A stretch of DNA of 64,000 nt from Parietaria judaica (GCA_954871525.1 OX940872.1:9633180-9697179), one strand, 5' to 3'. Counted from the stretch's first letter, positions 31,944 to 45,519 are shown. Numbers and translations are program-made. Notes: generated by a model not told the origin, from the sequence alone.

Positions 31944-34680
31944 TGTTAGACATGTGTGTCCTTAAACAAGATATTTTATCCCTTTGTAAAAGATTATGAC
32001 AAGTCGTTGAATAAAGATGATGCTTATTATGATAATCTTATTATAGTTTCTGGTAGAGTAAAATGGAATGTTTGATTCCTTAGTTCATGAAGGATGCAAT
32101 TATGTTATTATTATCACAACAGAGTCAATGTGAGGAAGAATTAATAATCATAATAAATGAACTTAAAATGTCCGTGACCTGATCAACTGGGTGGGAGCCC
32201 ATTAATCGTACAAGGTCATTAATGTGACTAAGTGATAATCCTATTCTGGATTTTGTGTGTGTCACACTCACTACAAGTGCATTAAGTATGAAGTGTCTTC
32301 ATACTGGACTGGACCTGACTTAAACTCCGGAAGTTATCATATAAGACCGTCACTGATAACTTGGAGTTGAGTCACTAGTAGATGATCAAATGCATATTCG
32401 ATCTAAGTCCTGAGTGATCTTGAGTCCAAGCTTCTGACTTGATTGTTCTTTGATTTAACAGTTAAAGAACACGAAATATTACCGCTGTTCCCAACACTAT
32501 TATTTTGGGAACATGAGAGTCAGCAGTAAGGGTAGCTTGGTCATATACATGGGCATCACGCAGCTCTCCTTAGAGTGATGATGATTCCCTTGATTGTCAG
32601 TGGTGAGAAGTGAGAGATACCCATGCGCAACTTATGAATCGAAACCATAAGTGGGTTACTCATGATATTACTGACTGAGTCAAGGATGAAAATACAATGA
32701 GGGGCATAACGGTAAAAACCGTCTGCTCATTTATGAATCATCAAGTGAAAGATCAATAAACCAAATTTGATTGTATCAATGGACACCCTGCTATTATAAA
32801 AGGGAATAATATATACCGTATCACTAAAGAGTGCAGCCTCGGGTCTATAGTGGAATCACTTCGAGGTTTGACGAACAACTAGCAGTTCGTTGGAGCTTAA
32901 GTGATACGGGTCCATGGTCCCCAGGATAGCTCCGTAACGGATGATACGTACGTGATTAAGATACATTCTGGATAATGTTTAATCATTTGGCTTGACTTAT
33001 AAAATTGAAAGGTCTGTGTCAGACATCAGATAGTTTTATCGTTGGCGTGGAAAAAGTATCATATTTTGGTACACGAAATTAACTGACAAAAAGAAAGTTA
33101 GAATTTATATTTTCTATCAGTACCATGTTGTTGGAAATTAAATTCTAAGCAGCTTTGCTTTTTGAACCAAGTCATTTCGACTTACGGTTAGTGATTTATG
33201 GATTTTCTAAGTTTGTGATCGGTTCGATAAACTTTGAAATTAAATCACATGTCACGAATTTAAATGATGGTGTGGCACCATGACATTTTTATGTGTGATA
33301 TTGAGATCAGGATTTATTAATATAATTTAATTATTTGGATTTAATTATTAATATCTTATTAATAATTAATTAATAATTAATAGATTTATATTAATAAATG
33401 AATATATATATATTTATATATATTAATATGTGTAAATTCGAATTAGGGTTTGTTATATGAAACCCTAGTTAAATTCGAATGGCATGATTTGGTATTTCTA
33501 TATTTGCGGAATAAGTACCAAATGTTTTGGTATTTTGGCAAATCCCTAAAATCAATATTATCCATTGGATCGGTTATGATTTAGTATCAACCGTTGGATT
33601 AGGATATTGATAAATTCGAAATTAATAACTTGGTGACCAAGTTCTATTTTTCGAAATTGATTAATTAATTGTATCCGTTGGATCGGTCTAAGATTTAATC
33701 TTTACCGTCGGATTGAAAATTGATTAATTATATATATATCTATATATATTCGAATTATGTTTAAGGATAAATTCGAAAAAATGTTTTTAATAAATCTATT
33801 TATCCTAAACTTATTTGATCCATTAGATCGGTTTTAAGAATCATCTCAACCGTTGGATCTAGATAATAATGATTCGAATTTTATATATATATATATCATA
33901 ATTCGAATTTTATGATGATAAGAAGATAAGATTGGATTTTTGATTTATCTAAATCTTTCTTATTTAATTAAATCCCTAATTAATTATATCAATTGGATTT
34001 AGATGAGATTAAATCTGGACCATTGGATTAAGATAATTAATTATATTTAATTAATGAAATTCGAATTTAGGGAGGGAATATCTCCAAATCGGTTACAGTC
34101 TTGAGCCTATAAATAGGAGGCTCATTCTACACATTTTTCACACCTTTCCCCAGAGAAAAATTCGAACTCTCCCTCTTCCTCAGGGTCTGCGAATTTTCTC
34201 TCTGATCTCTTTCTTCTGGTTCGGCTTAGGAGACTATTTCTCCGGAAGCTTAAAAGGAACCATCAGTTAAAGTTTTGCGACAGAGTCTTTTCGGCGAAGC
34301 CCACGCTTCGGTACGAGGATTCCAGGAGAATATCCCGGAAGATCACGGGAGATTCCCTCAGCACCGGCAGAGCCCTGCCCGATTCAGAGCGCGCAGCCGG
34401 AAATCGTCAAACGAGGTACGGCCTTATGCATTGGGCTAATAAATGCAAACATTTACTGCTTTCTATTTATTTCCTATTATGACTAGTTTATTAATAATGA
34501 GTTATGAATATTAAATTGCATAATATTTATCAGATCTTGGGATATGGATATTATCCGATATTCGGACCGTTGTTTGGAAAACAAGTTTTTCCGCTTTAAA
34601 ATAATTTTTAAATGTTACCCTGACGGTTCGGAGGTATAAATCGAGATAATTATACGGAATCCGAGACGTGATTTCCAACA
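31944..34680 (+). repeat. 3' LTR of the full-length Copia
   Basis: 2737 bp from TGTTAGACATGTG to GATTTCCAACA. Nearly identical to the 5' LTR. TATA box at 34108-34115. Confidence 0.95.
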
Positions 34681-37275
34681 AAACGAATGTATCAAAATAA
34701 ATGTTTAAGATTTAATGTAATCGAAAATGTGGTCAAAATATAAGTGGTTTGGTTAGAAAATGATTAATTCACCGTCATAAAAATTAACTTTCAAACTTAA
34801 TCGTTACTTATCGCAACATATATGACTAACATGTAATAGTCATGCACTCCACCTTGTTTATTATATATGTATAACAATAAATAATTACTCAATAGTAAAA
34901 AATTTATATAAAAATATTTTCAATTATAGTCGACTTCTGTCATTTTTAGTTAATAGCCTCGAGAACGGTGAGCTTGAAATGCAAATATTTTGTATTGATG
35001 ATTTTATAATGTTGGATTTTGTTAATAAAACGAGATTAATCATGGAAATTAAAAGTTTATGTTGGATTTTCTTTCTTCTCCTAAAAATGGTGCTATAAAG
35101 GAACAAGGTCAATAAAAAATCTATATACATATTAAAGCATTATCACAAAACTTTCTCGAGACAATTTTATTATAAAGACATGCTCAAATACTAATTTTTT
35201 AGAATTGTGATTTTTTTTTTTTATAAATAATCCATTTATGAGTATTGCTTTATTTCTACTCTTAAAAACACTCTTAATTAATGTCTGATGAACATTCACT
35301 ACTTTTATTTTGCCTTTTCCTTTAAAATATATCCATGCACAATTGAGGAGTGGCATATTCAATTAGAGTTGTATATTAGCATGTAATACATTGACTAAAA
35401 GAAGAAGGATAGTCACATATTTTGACAGTCTAATAATCAGTTAAGTCCACATTCAATTTTTAAGAGCTTAATAGTCAATATAATATTAATTCCTTGAACT
35501 AATCCACGTCTAATAATAATATCCTTTAGAACTTCCTAAAAAAATATTTATATAAAGAAATATTCAAGAGAGCCTGCAGAAGGACAATCTTTGACTCACG
35601 AAGAGCTCACCAATATGGATTTTTTGTTTTTGATTTTATTTGTATAGGATTAACATAGGTGGCAATTTTCTACTCCGTTGGCAACCCGCTTTTTTCTTTG
35701 AGAATACCAGATAAGTTTTGAATTTACATACATATATTCCATCTTCTTCAAATATATGCAATTATTTAAATATTTAAATCTCTATATATGCGTGGTTTGA
35801 TTTTATTGTTTCTTTTGCTGAATTTTTTTTGTCAAGTGAGATTATATGTTTCTCTAACTCATTTCTTAAGGAACAATTTCAGGAAAACGATCTCGAGGAT
35901 ACATTGAAATTGATAACGACTCAACAAATATTTGATGGCGGCATGACAAAAATTGAGTTAAAAACATTGGTAGTCACAAAATTTTGTTGAGAGTGAAACA
36001 TCTAATTTATATCTTATATGCACTTATTTTATTCGAATATTTTTTATAAATACAATGGCTCTACCATTTGTGAGCATACTGTTAAGGTTTATACTCATAA
36101 TATTAGCATTTATTAAAATCTTGCTACTTTAAAATTTTTCTATAAATGATGTATTGGATTTGAATGAAACTTTATGGTTATGATTTTTTTCTTCATATAA
36201 ATGGAAAATTTGGTAATTTGCTTGAGCATACGGACCTCTTGCGGTAATGGAAGTTGCTCGATATATTATTGTTTGGTAATTATAAATAGATTTCATATTC
36301 TTTGTATTTTAATATAATGTGCGCTTTGATTATGTATGCAATAACCTAAACGGCTAAGCGTTATAAAAAAAACAATACTATACCTTTGCTGTAGAATTTT
36401 ATATCACAACGGCCCACCGTCCAATTAGGGAAATCGGAGAGAAAGAAAAAACAATGTTCACTACAAAATGCAATCACAATTTATGTTACAATCCATATTT
36501 TGATAAAATAGTTAAGTGTATAATTTTGATCTTTAAAGGTAAATATGTAAAGGGAAAATGGGTAATATGTAAAGGGAAAATGCTTAAAAATAAATATTTG
36601 GTTTAATTGATTGTTATTGATATATTTCTTATAATTTGGAGATAATAATAATGGTTAGAGAATATTGATTATAAAGTATGGCTCATTCACGAGTAATGGA
36701 TTGATTGTTATTGATATATTTCTTACAATTTGGAGACAATAATAATGGTTAGAAAGTGATTATAAAGTATCGCTCATTCACGAGTAAAATAAAATTAGAT
36801 TGCATTCTCTAATTAATTAACCTTGACATTTTTATATTTTTATCTTAAAATCAATCGCTAACAAGGGTTTTTGTTCATGATTTTTTTGTTCTTCTAAGAA
36901 CTAAGAAGTTAATAAAGACAATTTGAGAAATCCAAGACACTGGCTATTTTTTTTAAAGCTTGTTGCATGTGGGTATTGAACAACCTTCACTTTAGAGGTA
37001 GTGTGGAATTACCAGTAGGCTATTTTAGCAACCAGAGACACGGCTAATTTCAAGGGCAAGTTAATCAACACACTTATCATTTGGCAAAAATACAATATTG
37101 AAGTTTTACTTAGCCTTTTACTTTAACGTTCTTATTTAATTTAATTTAGACAATCTTCTATTCTTGCATAGATTAATTGCGGGATTATATTTATATAAAC
37201 CATTACTTTTAACTTTTCTAAATATTTATACTAATATTGAAACAATTGTATAAGTTTGACGTTGATAAATATTTT

Positions 37276-37516
37276 TAGTTTTTTATTTATTTTTTATGTT
37301 ATTTTTATTCATATGAATAATAAGATTATAATAATGGCTGCATTCATGAGCTAATTGAATAGTGTATTTAAATAATCCACACACAACGTAAATAAAGAGG
37401 ACAACAAATAGAAGTTAAAAAGTTCACATTTATGTAAGCAAATATTTGTTTCCTATTCCATATTCAATATTCAATGTGGAATAGCATTTCTTAATCTTCC
37501 AACAGCTATATAATAT

Positions 37517-37548
<32 letters not shown>

Positions 37549-40500
37549 GTCCTCTTTGTTGTTTTTATTTAACACTGGTTTAATAGTTTAATTTATTTTT
37601 TCTTTCTGAGCACACGAACTCACTGATCTTCTCATTCAACGATCAATTCCAAACCCCATTAAGCCCTTTATGATGCTATTTAACTGGCTCCGCAACCTCA
37701 GCAAATGTAGTTGCAGGTAAATTTGTTCTTTATATATTTTCTTATGAACTTTGTTTTCCGAGAGGTTTTTTTTTTTTTTTTTTTACCTTTAGGTTTTTCT
37801 TATAATTATACAATACTGCAATAATATTTCTTCCTCTCTCTATATATATATATTTATATAGATTTTTTATTTTATTTTTAACTCTTACTCACATTATCAC
37901 TATTTTGCACCTAATCGAATATCCGAGGTTTACCTTTCTTTGTCACGTAAGTGCTTTTTTTTCTTCCATTTGTTTTAATTAACCATAGAACATGCCTAAT
38001 TTTTTTATTATGATAATTGCTTATATTTGAGAGCTTGGCTGAGTTTGTTTTTTGCACATTTCAGGATTCTTTTTGTGGTGCGCGCAGGCGGACCAATGCG
38101 GTTTCTCAGCTTCTTTGAGAACTTGGTTCTTCGTTTTTAGACTATCTCATTATCTCCTAATCTATGTTCTCTTCCTTCTTGCCAACATGTCACTTCCGGT
38201 CTCATGACGAAGACTTTCCCTGCCTTTTCTCGGCCATCATTGGCACCGGCGGCTTGGGGCTTCTCGACTCCTCGCGTGCGACTCTGTCTTCATAACAGTA
38301 CTTCAAACTCTATACTAAGCAGTTTTACTATGTTTAAGTTTTTATATATGTATTATTGTTCATGATAGAAGTATTGCAGTTGAATGTTATGTCAGTGTAT
38401 AAACTACCTCATCAAGGTACTTATAAGGATTCATCTTCATTATTATTTTATTAACCCAAACAATAGTTGGGTATGTAAAATATGAACGTTATTTATATAT
38501 GTCTGTAAATTTTATTAACTACCCTTATTTCTTTTCATACAAGAGGCTATTAATTATATATAAATGTGTTTTAAGGGGTAATGTTATTGAAGAGAGCTCA
38601 TGTGATCTAAATATAAATTATTCTTTCAATTATACAATTGCGTATGAAAAACGCATGTATTAAAATAAATGTTTAAGATTTAATGTAATCGAAAATGTGA
38701 TCAAAATATACGTGGTTCGGTTAGTTATATACTTACGTTTAGAAAATGATTAATTCACCATTTGAAAAATTAACTTTCAAACTTAATCGTTACTTATCGC
38801 AACATATATGACTAACATGTAATAGTCGTGCACATACTTTCTATTCCACATTGCTTATTATATATGTATAACAATAATTAATTACTCAATAGTAAAAAAT
38901 TTATATAAAAATATTTCAAATATAGTCGAAATCTGTCATTTTTAGTTAATAGCGTCGAGAAGGGTGAGCTTGAAATGCAAATATTTTGTATTCATGATCT
39001 TATAATGTTGGATTTTGTTAATAAAATGAGATTAAACATGGAAATTAAGAGTTTATGTTGGATTTTCTTTCTTCTCTTAAAAATGGTGCTATAAAGGAAC
39101 AAGGTCAATAAAAAATATATATACATATTAAAGCATTATCACAAAATTTTCTCTAGACAATTTTATTATAAAGACATGCTCAAATACTAATTTTTTAGAA
39201 TTTTGATTTTTTTTTTATAAATAATCCATTTATGAGTATTGCTTTATTTCTACTCTTAAAAACACTCTTAATTAATATCTCATGAACATTCACTACTTTT
39301 ATTTTAAACGTACGTGACATCCATTTTGCCTTTTCCTTTTAAATATATCCATGCACAATTGAGGAGTCGCATATTCAATAAGAGTTGTATATTAGCATAC
39401 AATACAGTGACTAAAAGAAGAAGGATAGTCACATATTTTGACAGTCTAACAATCAGTTAAGTCCACATTCAATTTTTAAGAGCTTAATAGTCAATGTAAT
39501 ATTAATTCCTTGAACTAATCCACGTCTAATAATAATGTCCTTTAGAACTTCCTAAAAATTTATTTATATAAAGAAATATTCAAGATAGCCTCCAGAAGGA
39601 CAATCTCTGGCTCACGAAGAGCTCACCAAGATGGATTTTTTTGTTTTCTATTTTATTTGTATAGGATTAACTTAGGCGGCAATTTTCTATTCCGTTGGCA
39701 ACCCGCTTTTTTCTTTGAGAATACCATATAAGTTTTGAATTTAAATATATATATATATATATATTCTATCTTCTTCAAATATATGCAATTATTTAATTAT
39801 TTAAATCTGTATATATGCGTAGTTTGATTTTATTGTTTCTTTTGCTGAATTTTTTTGGTCAAGAGAGATTGTATGTTTTTCTAACTCATTTCTTAAGGAA
39901 CAGTTTCAGGGAAACGATCTCGAGGATACATTGAAATTGATCACGACTCAACAAATATTTTATGGCGGCATGACACAAATTGAGTTAAAAACATTGATAG
40001 TCACAAAATTTTGTTGAGAGTGAAACATCTAATATATATCTTATCTGCACATATTTTATTCGATTTTTTTTTTTTATAAATACAGTGGCTCTACCATTTG
40101 TGAGCATACTGTTAAGGTTTATACTCATAATGTTAGCATTTTTTAAAATCTTGCTACATTAAAATTTTCCTATAAATGATGTATTTTCTTTTAGACAATG
40201 TATTGGATTTGAATGAAACTTTATTATTATTATTATTTTCTTCATATAAATGGAAAATTTGGTGATTTTCTTGAGCATACGGAGCTCTTGCGGCAATGAA
40301 AGTTGCTCGATATATTATTGTTTGGTAATTATAATTAGATTTCATATTCTTTGTATTTTAATATAATGTGCGCTTTGATTATGTATGCAATAACCTAAAC
40401 GGCTAAGCGTTATAAAAAATCAATATTATACATTTGCTGTAGAATTTGGTATCACAACGGCCCACCGTCCAATTAGGGAAATCGGAGAGAAAGAAAAAAC

Positions 40501-41400
40501 AATGATCACTACAAAATGCAATCACAATTTATGTTACAATCCATATTTCGATAAAATAGTTAAGTGTATAATTTTGATCTTTAAAGGTAATATGTAAAGG
40601 GAAAATGGGTAATATGTAAAGGGAAAATGCTTAAAAATAATTATTTGGTTTAATTGATTGTTATTGATATATTTCTTATAATAATTTGGAGACAAAAATA
40701 ATGGTTAGAGAATATTGATTATAAAGTATGGCTCATTCACGAGTAATGAATTGATTGTTATTGATATATTTCTTATAATTTGGAGACAATAATAATGGTT
40801 AGAAATTGATTATAAAGTATCGCTCATTCACGAGTAAAATAAAATTAGATTGCATTCTCTAATTAATTAACCTTGACATTTTTATATTTTAATATGAAAA
40901 TCAATCGCTAACAAGTGTTTTTGTACATGACTTTTTTCTTCTTCTAAGAACTAAGAAGTTAAGAACGACAATTTGAAAAGAAAATAACCAAGACAATGGC
41001 TATTTTATTTTTTAAAGCTGCATGTGGGGATTGAACGACCTCTACTTTAGAGGTAATGTGGAATTACCACTAGGTACTCTAGCAACTACAAACACGGCTA
41101 ATTTCAAGGTTTAGTTAATCAACACACTTATCATTTGACAAAATACAATATTTAAGTTTTACTTAGCCTTTTAATTTAAAGAAAATTGTACGAAATACCC
41201 ATTTTGTGTCAAACATTTTAAAAAACTACCCATTGTGTGTATAAAAAACTACCCATAATGGGTAGTTTTCTAATTTAATTTAAATTAGGCAATCTTCTAT
41301 TCTTGCATAGATTAATTGCGGGATTATATTATTAACTATTACTTTTAAATTTTCTAAATATTTATAGTAATATTGAAACAATTGTATAAGTTTGACGTTG
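37276..41400 (+). repeat. Helitron internal segment, second copy (uninterrupted)
   Basis: Second tandem copy of the segment described at 22905-37275. At 38640-38660 it reads ATGAAAAACGCATGTATT, the empty form of the site where the Copia element sits in copy one. It lacks the Helitron left tip but runs on into the 3' hairpin. Both copies also contain a shorter internal duplication of about 95 bp (around 36606-36786 and 40655-40830). Confidence 0.85.
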
Positions 41401-41462
41401 ATAAATATATTTAGTTTACGGTTAATAGTCAAATGAATTAATTTATTTAATATTTTTATCGT

Positions 41463-41493
41463 CACTGCGCGCAGCGCGGTGCCAGTCCGCTAG
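41463..41493 (+). other. Helitron 3' terminal hairpin and CTAG
   Basis: CACTGCGC, loop GCA, GCGCGGTG, then 8 bases and CTAG. A hairpin just before CTRR is the replication terminator of Helitrons. Confidence 0.8.
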
Positions 41494-42752
41494 TAGTTAA
41501 TAATAAATGAAATTTTACCCTTTCTCTTTTTTTCCCTTCTCTTTTTTTTTTCCTTTTTTAATTCTTGAAAGAATTCTTCAATAAATAGTCTATTAATAGG
41601 AAAATAGATTTGTATTGAGCTTCTCCTTTTTTTTCCCTTTTTTAATTCTTGGAAGAATTCTTCAATAAATAGTCTATTAAATGGAAAATAGATTTGTAGT
41701 GATCTAATAAGTCAACTCCAAATAATGGTAAGGACTTATGTGGCAAATAAGTGTCACACGTATCAAGACCCTACTTGTTAACATCACACCATGTGTTCCC
41801 TAAATAAATTGCATGAAAAAGGTATACTATTACAATACATACGTCAACCTAAATTAATCGTTTAAGAATATAATAAAAACAAATTAATAATTTTTAAGCC
41901 TTTAGAGTTTAGACATTCAACTTCTAACTAACAACAAGTCGCTCCCTTATAATAAATCTCTTACACACAAACAAGAATATCATGAAAAGCATCGAAAACG
42001 ACTTAAATAAGGCACTAAATACTCACTCATGTCTCGAAATATATTTGTTTCCCATCATATTTTAAACCAAAACCAATGTATTAACATCTCTCATTTTCAA
42101 AAATTAAGCTTAAATAAGACAATATCTAAGCATTGGGCATAAATTGATCACAATTGTTTTGCTGAATTATTTTTCCATAACAAACATAGATTTTACATAC
42201 TACTTATGGACACCATCTTATGTATTTCCTCGGCCATGAACTTTTTTTAATTGATTTCTTTGCCATATTTTTTTATTTCATAAAATATAAGAGAATAAAT
42301 TAGAATTATTATTTATTTAGCAAAATGGCTATTTTTAAGGTACAACTTTTAAATACACATGTTTTTATTTCAAAGAGCAATATTTTTACTATAATGTACG
42401 GTTTTAACTCGAAAATTTATCATCTAATTAATTTTTTTTCTTAAAATTTTTTTAACATGAATATTATAATTTTCTAACACACTGTAAATTGATATCATAT
42501 TAAAAATTTAGATCATTGCCAAATATTGAATACGGAAAAATAAACCTTAGAAGATTATATTAAAAAATAATTATTAATTTGAATTAAAATATTGGTCTGA
42601 CGAGAATTAAAATATTAATAACGTTTACTAATTATGTTAATAATTATTTTGAGAATGAAACTTTTATAATATTAATTATATAGTTGGATAAATGTATAGA
42701 CTACTCAAAAATACTGGTAAAGGTTGAATATGAATGGTAATGGAGTAATTAA
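41494..42752. other. AT-rich intergenic DNA with a local tandem duplication
   Basis: No coding signal. Two adjacent units of about 80 bp (41546-41626 and 41627-41705) share TTTTTTAATTCTT, GAATTCTTCAATAAATAGTC and AAAATAGATTTGTA. The rest is AT-rich. Confidence 0.6.
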
Positions 42753-43152
42753 TTATTAACCACGCTGAAAATACTCAAATTTTGGTCAAATAACCCCTTG
42801 TGCACCCAATGTCGAAAATGGGTGGTAAAAATACCTACATTTTCTTTTGGGGCGTTGACCAGTTTTTTCTGTCCATATAGCCGTAAGCATCTTTCCATGT
42901 GGCACGCCACGTGGTCGTTGAACCAAAGTTTGGGTATTTATCTCGTTATAAAGCTTTTTTTTTCGATTGCTGACGTCATCTAAATAAAGGTCAAAATATT
43001 ATTACTTTTGGTAGAACTCCAACCCATCACCTCACCCCACATATAAAGGATAACATAACCACTAAACCACACTCACTATACGTTATATCTTGACAAAAAT
43101 AAGAATATCAATACAAACTAATTAATAAGTGACATAGTAATAGAAACATATT

Positions 43153-43790
43153 TTTTTTTTCGCACCGGGGTCAGGTGGACTTATTTTAAACAAGGTTGGG
43201 TTGATATTTTTGGACCGTGGTCGAGTTGACTTAAACAGGGTCAGGTTGACTTTTATTTTTTTACCAGGATCAGGCTGACTTTTTCGGACCAAGATCGAGT
43301 TAACTTTTTCGGACTCAGTGGTATCGTTGACTTTTTCCATAGTGATCGGCTTGAATTTTTCGGTACGGGTTTGGGTTGATTTTTTCAAAACCGGGTCGAG
43401 TAACTTATTGAAATGGGGTGAGGTTGAGTTTTTTGGAACAGAACCGATTTGACTTTTTGTTAATAATAGACATAGTAATAGAAATCCTAAACCCAGTCCC
43501 AAAAATTCAACTCGATTTCGGTACAAAATATTTGAGTCGACCCCATATAAAAAGAGTCAACTCGACTCCGTTCCTAAAAAGTAAACCGAAACCCATACAA
43601 AAAAAGTCAACCTGAATCTAGTACAAAATATTCAACCCAAAAAAGTCAACCAGACCATAGTCCCAAAAAAGTCAACCCGAGCCCGATCCAAAATAGTCAA
43701 CCAGACTATGTTCCAAAAAGTACTTGACCTTGATGAGAAAAAATCAACCCAACCCTGTTCCGAATAAGTCAAACCTGGTTCTAAAAAGAC
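43153..43790. repeat. Inverted minisatellite at the centre of the foldback element
   Basis: 43153-43440 has units such as GGGTCAGGTTGACTTTTT; 43480-43790 has the reverse-complement type, such as AAAAAGTCAACCCGA. About ten degenerate units lie on each side. Confidence 0.7.
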
Positions 43791-44126
43791 ATATGTTTCT
43801 ATTACTATGTCAATTATTAATAAGTTACTATTTATATTCTTATTTTTGTCAAGATATAACGTGAAGTTTAATGGTTATGTTGTTCTTATATGTGGGGGGA
43901 AGGTGATCATGGGTTCGAGTTCTACCAAAGCCATAATATTTTGACCTTTATGAGTTTAGCAACCGAAAAAATAAAAAAAATGGTTTATAACGGCATAAAT
44001 ACCCAAACTATGGTTTATCATGGCATAAATACCCAAACTTTAGTTTATCACGACATAAATAACCCAAACTTTGGTTCAACGACCACGTGGCGTGCCACGT
44101 AGAAAGATGCTAACGGCCATATGGAT

Positions 44127-44854
44127 TAGGGGTGTAACCAGGTGGGGTACCCTGTTTTTTAGAGGTACCTGGTACCCGGAACCGGAATTCGGATATCTGA
44201 AAATTTGTACCCGGAAGCGGTACCCTGAAATACGGGTACCCTGTTTCCGGGTATATGTATTTTGATACCCGGTACCAGTACCCGGTACCCGGTTTTGAGA
44301 ACCGGATCCAGCTACCTGGTTTTGAGAACCGGATCCGAGTACCGGGTTTTACCTTGTACCCTGTTTTTTTTTAAATATATATATATATTATTTAAAATTA
44401 AAAACATACATTCATCTTAAACAAAACTGCATAAAAAAATAAGCCCGCACATCAAGCATAAAAGAAAAAACAGTCCAAAATGCATAAAAAAAGATAGTCC
44501 GCATCAAGTATAACATAGTCCCGCGAAAAAAAAAAAAAAGAAACATAGTCTCCAGCATCGGAGGGAGGCGGGATTTTGATATAGTCGGCGAGATGGGAGG
44601 GAGGCTGGATGAAATGAAGTCGAGCCCTAGTGCAGAGAAGTAAACTTCAAAATTAAATTATCATAAAAATAAAAGACAAAATTAAAACAGGGTAATAAAC
44701 CGGGTACCGGGTACCCGGTTTTTTTAATTTTACTACCCGGTACCCCGGTACCCGGAACCGGAATTCGGTTCCGATTTCGGTTCCGGTTATTAAATCAGGA
44801 TACCAATCCGGTTCCGGATAATTAATCGGTTTCCGGGTATTATTTTCACCCCTA
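44127..44854. mobile_element. hAT miniature element with GGTACC subterminal repeats
   Basis: A 728-bp element with tips TAGGGGTGTAACC and (right, inverted) TAGGGGTGAAAATA. It is flanked by a perfect 8-bp duplication ATATGGAT (44119-44126 and 44855-44862). Both subterminal zones (44140-44360 and 44695-44830) are dense in the palindrome GGTACC within GGTACCCGG-type units. No coding. It is nested in the right arm of the foldback element. Confidence 0.93.
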
Positions 44855-45001
44855 ATATGGATGGCACCATTAGTGGATGGACGGAAAAAAAACTGGTTAA
44901 CGCCCCAAATGCAAATTTGAGTACTTTTGCCATAACTTTTTGACTTTTGGTATACCAGGGGTTCTTTTACCAAAATTTTGATATTTTTGCCGTCATTAAC
45001 C

Positions 45002-45473
45002 TTTTCTATATTAAGTGATGATACTATTCATTACTTTCTTTTTTACAACATTTGTATGGATTTTGTAACTAACCTGATCTTTTTGAAATCGTCAGTTACT
45101 GATTACTTAAAAACTCTTTTTTAACGACACAGAAGTAAAATAGTTAAAATCATTTTCGAGAATTCCATTACAAAAAAAAACTTGTACGAAATATAACTTT
45201 CGGAAAATGTATTCACAATAATTACCTATTTACCCAATGTCTCGCACATCTTCCACTGCCATAGTCCAATCCGCTACGAGAATGCAAAAATATGATGAAA
45301 ATCTAGCCTAACTGAGTTTAAGTAAAGTTGTAACTAAAATCATTTTTGCGGCTAATTAGTTAGCATAAAAATGTATATTTTATTTATCATCTAAAATATA
45401 ATCTTGAAAATACGATAGAAATATCTTAAAACCTAATCGTTCTCTTTTTATTTATATATATATATATATATGG

Positions 45474-45519
<46 letters not shown>

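Larger units (their letters stand above)
24238..34680 (+). mobile_element. Full-length Copia retrotransposon, Angela/BARE lineage, without gag
   Basis: The 10,443-bp element has LTRs of 2756 and 2737 bp, a Met-tRNA primer site, an open pol and a polypurine tract. Flanks are AAAAG (24233-24237) and AAACG (34681-34685). The empty site in the second Helitron copy reads AAACG, so one base of the left duplication has changed. By eye the first 900 bp of the two LTRs differ at about a dozen bases, suggesting a fairly recent insertion. No gag reading frame or CCHC knuckle occurs between primer site and pol, so particles would need gag from elsewhere. Confidence 0.95.
22905..37275 (+). repeat. Helitron internal segment, first copy (interrupted by Copia)
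   Basis: After removing the Copia element (24238-34680) and one 5-bp target copy, 22905-24237 plus 34686-37275 (about 3.9 kb) aligns with 37276-41400 from end to end. Shared landmarks include CATATGAATAATGATATTAT near the start, the block at 23761-23872, and AACAATTGTATAAGTTTGAC near the end. Borders are approximate. This copy has the Helitron left tip but lacks the 3' hairpin. Confidence 0.85.
22822..41493 (+). mobile_element. Non-autonomous Helitron, carrying a nested Copia element
   Basis: The left tip is TCTATATATATGTAAAAGG after an A. The right tip is an 8-bp hairpin (CACTGCGC / GCGCGGTG, loop GCA, 41463-41481; one G-T pair), then CCAGTCCG and CTAG (41490-41493) before a T. This is the full Helitron signature: 5' TC, 3' hairpin plus CTRR, insertion between A and T, no target duplication. 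No Rep or helicase coding is present, so it would depend on a partner. Without the 10.4-kb Copia insertion it is about 8.2 kb, mostly one segment present twice in tandem. The interior is AT-rich with a GC-richer block (23761-23872 and 38179-38290) that may be captured sequence. Confidence 0.8.
42762..44992. mobile_element. Long inverted-repeat Mutator-like element (foldback)
   Basis: Left arm about 42762-43440 and right arm about 43460-44992 (excluding the nested hAT element) are inverted copies. Landmarks are GGGGCGTTGACCAGTTTTTT (42850) against its inverse near 44890, and TCTTGACAAAAATAAGAATA (43088) against its inverse near 43843. Flanks TTATTAACC (42753-42761) and TCATTAACC (44993-45001) match in 8 of 9 bases, as for Mutator-type 9-bp duplications. 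The centre is a minisatellite of about 25-30 bp units (AGTCAACxxGACC-like) whose orientation flips at about 43450. There is no transposase. The arms were roughly 700 bp each before the hAT insertion. Confidence 0.75.
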
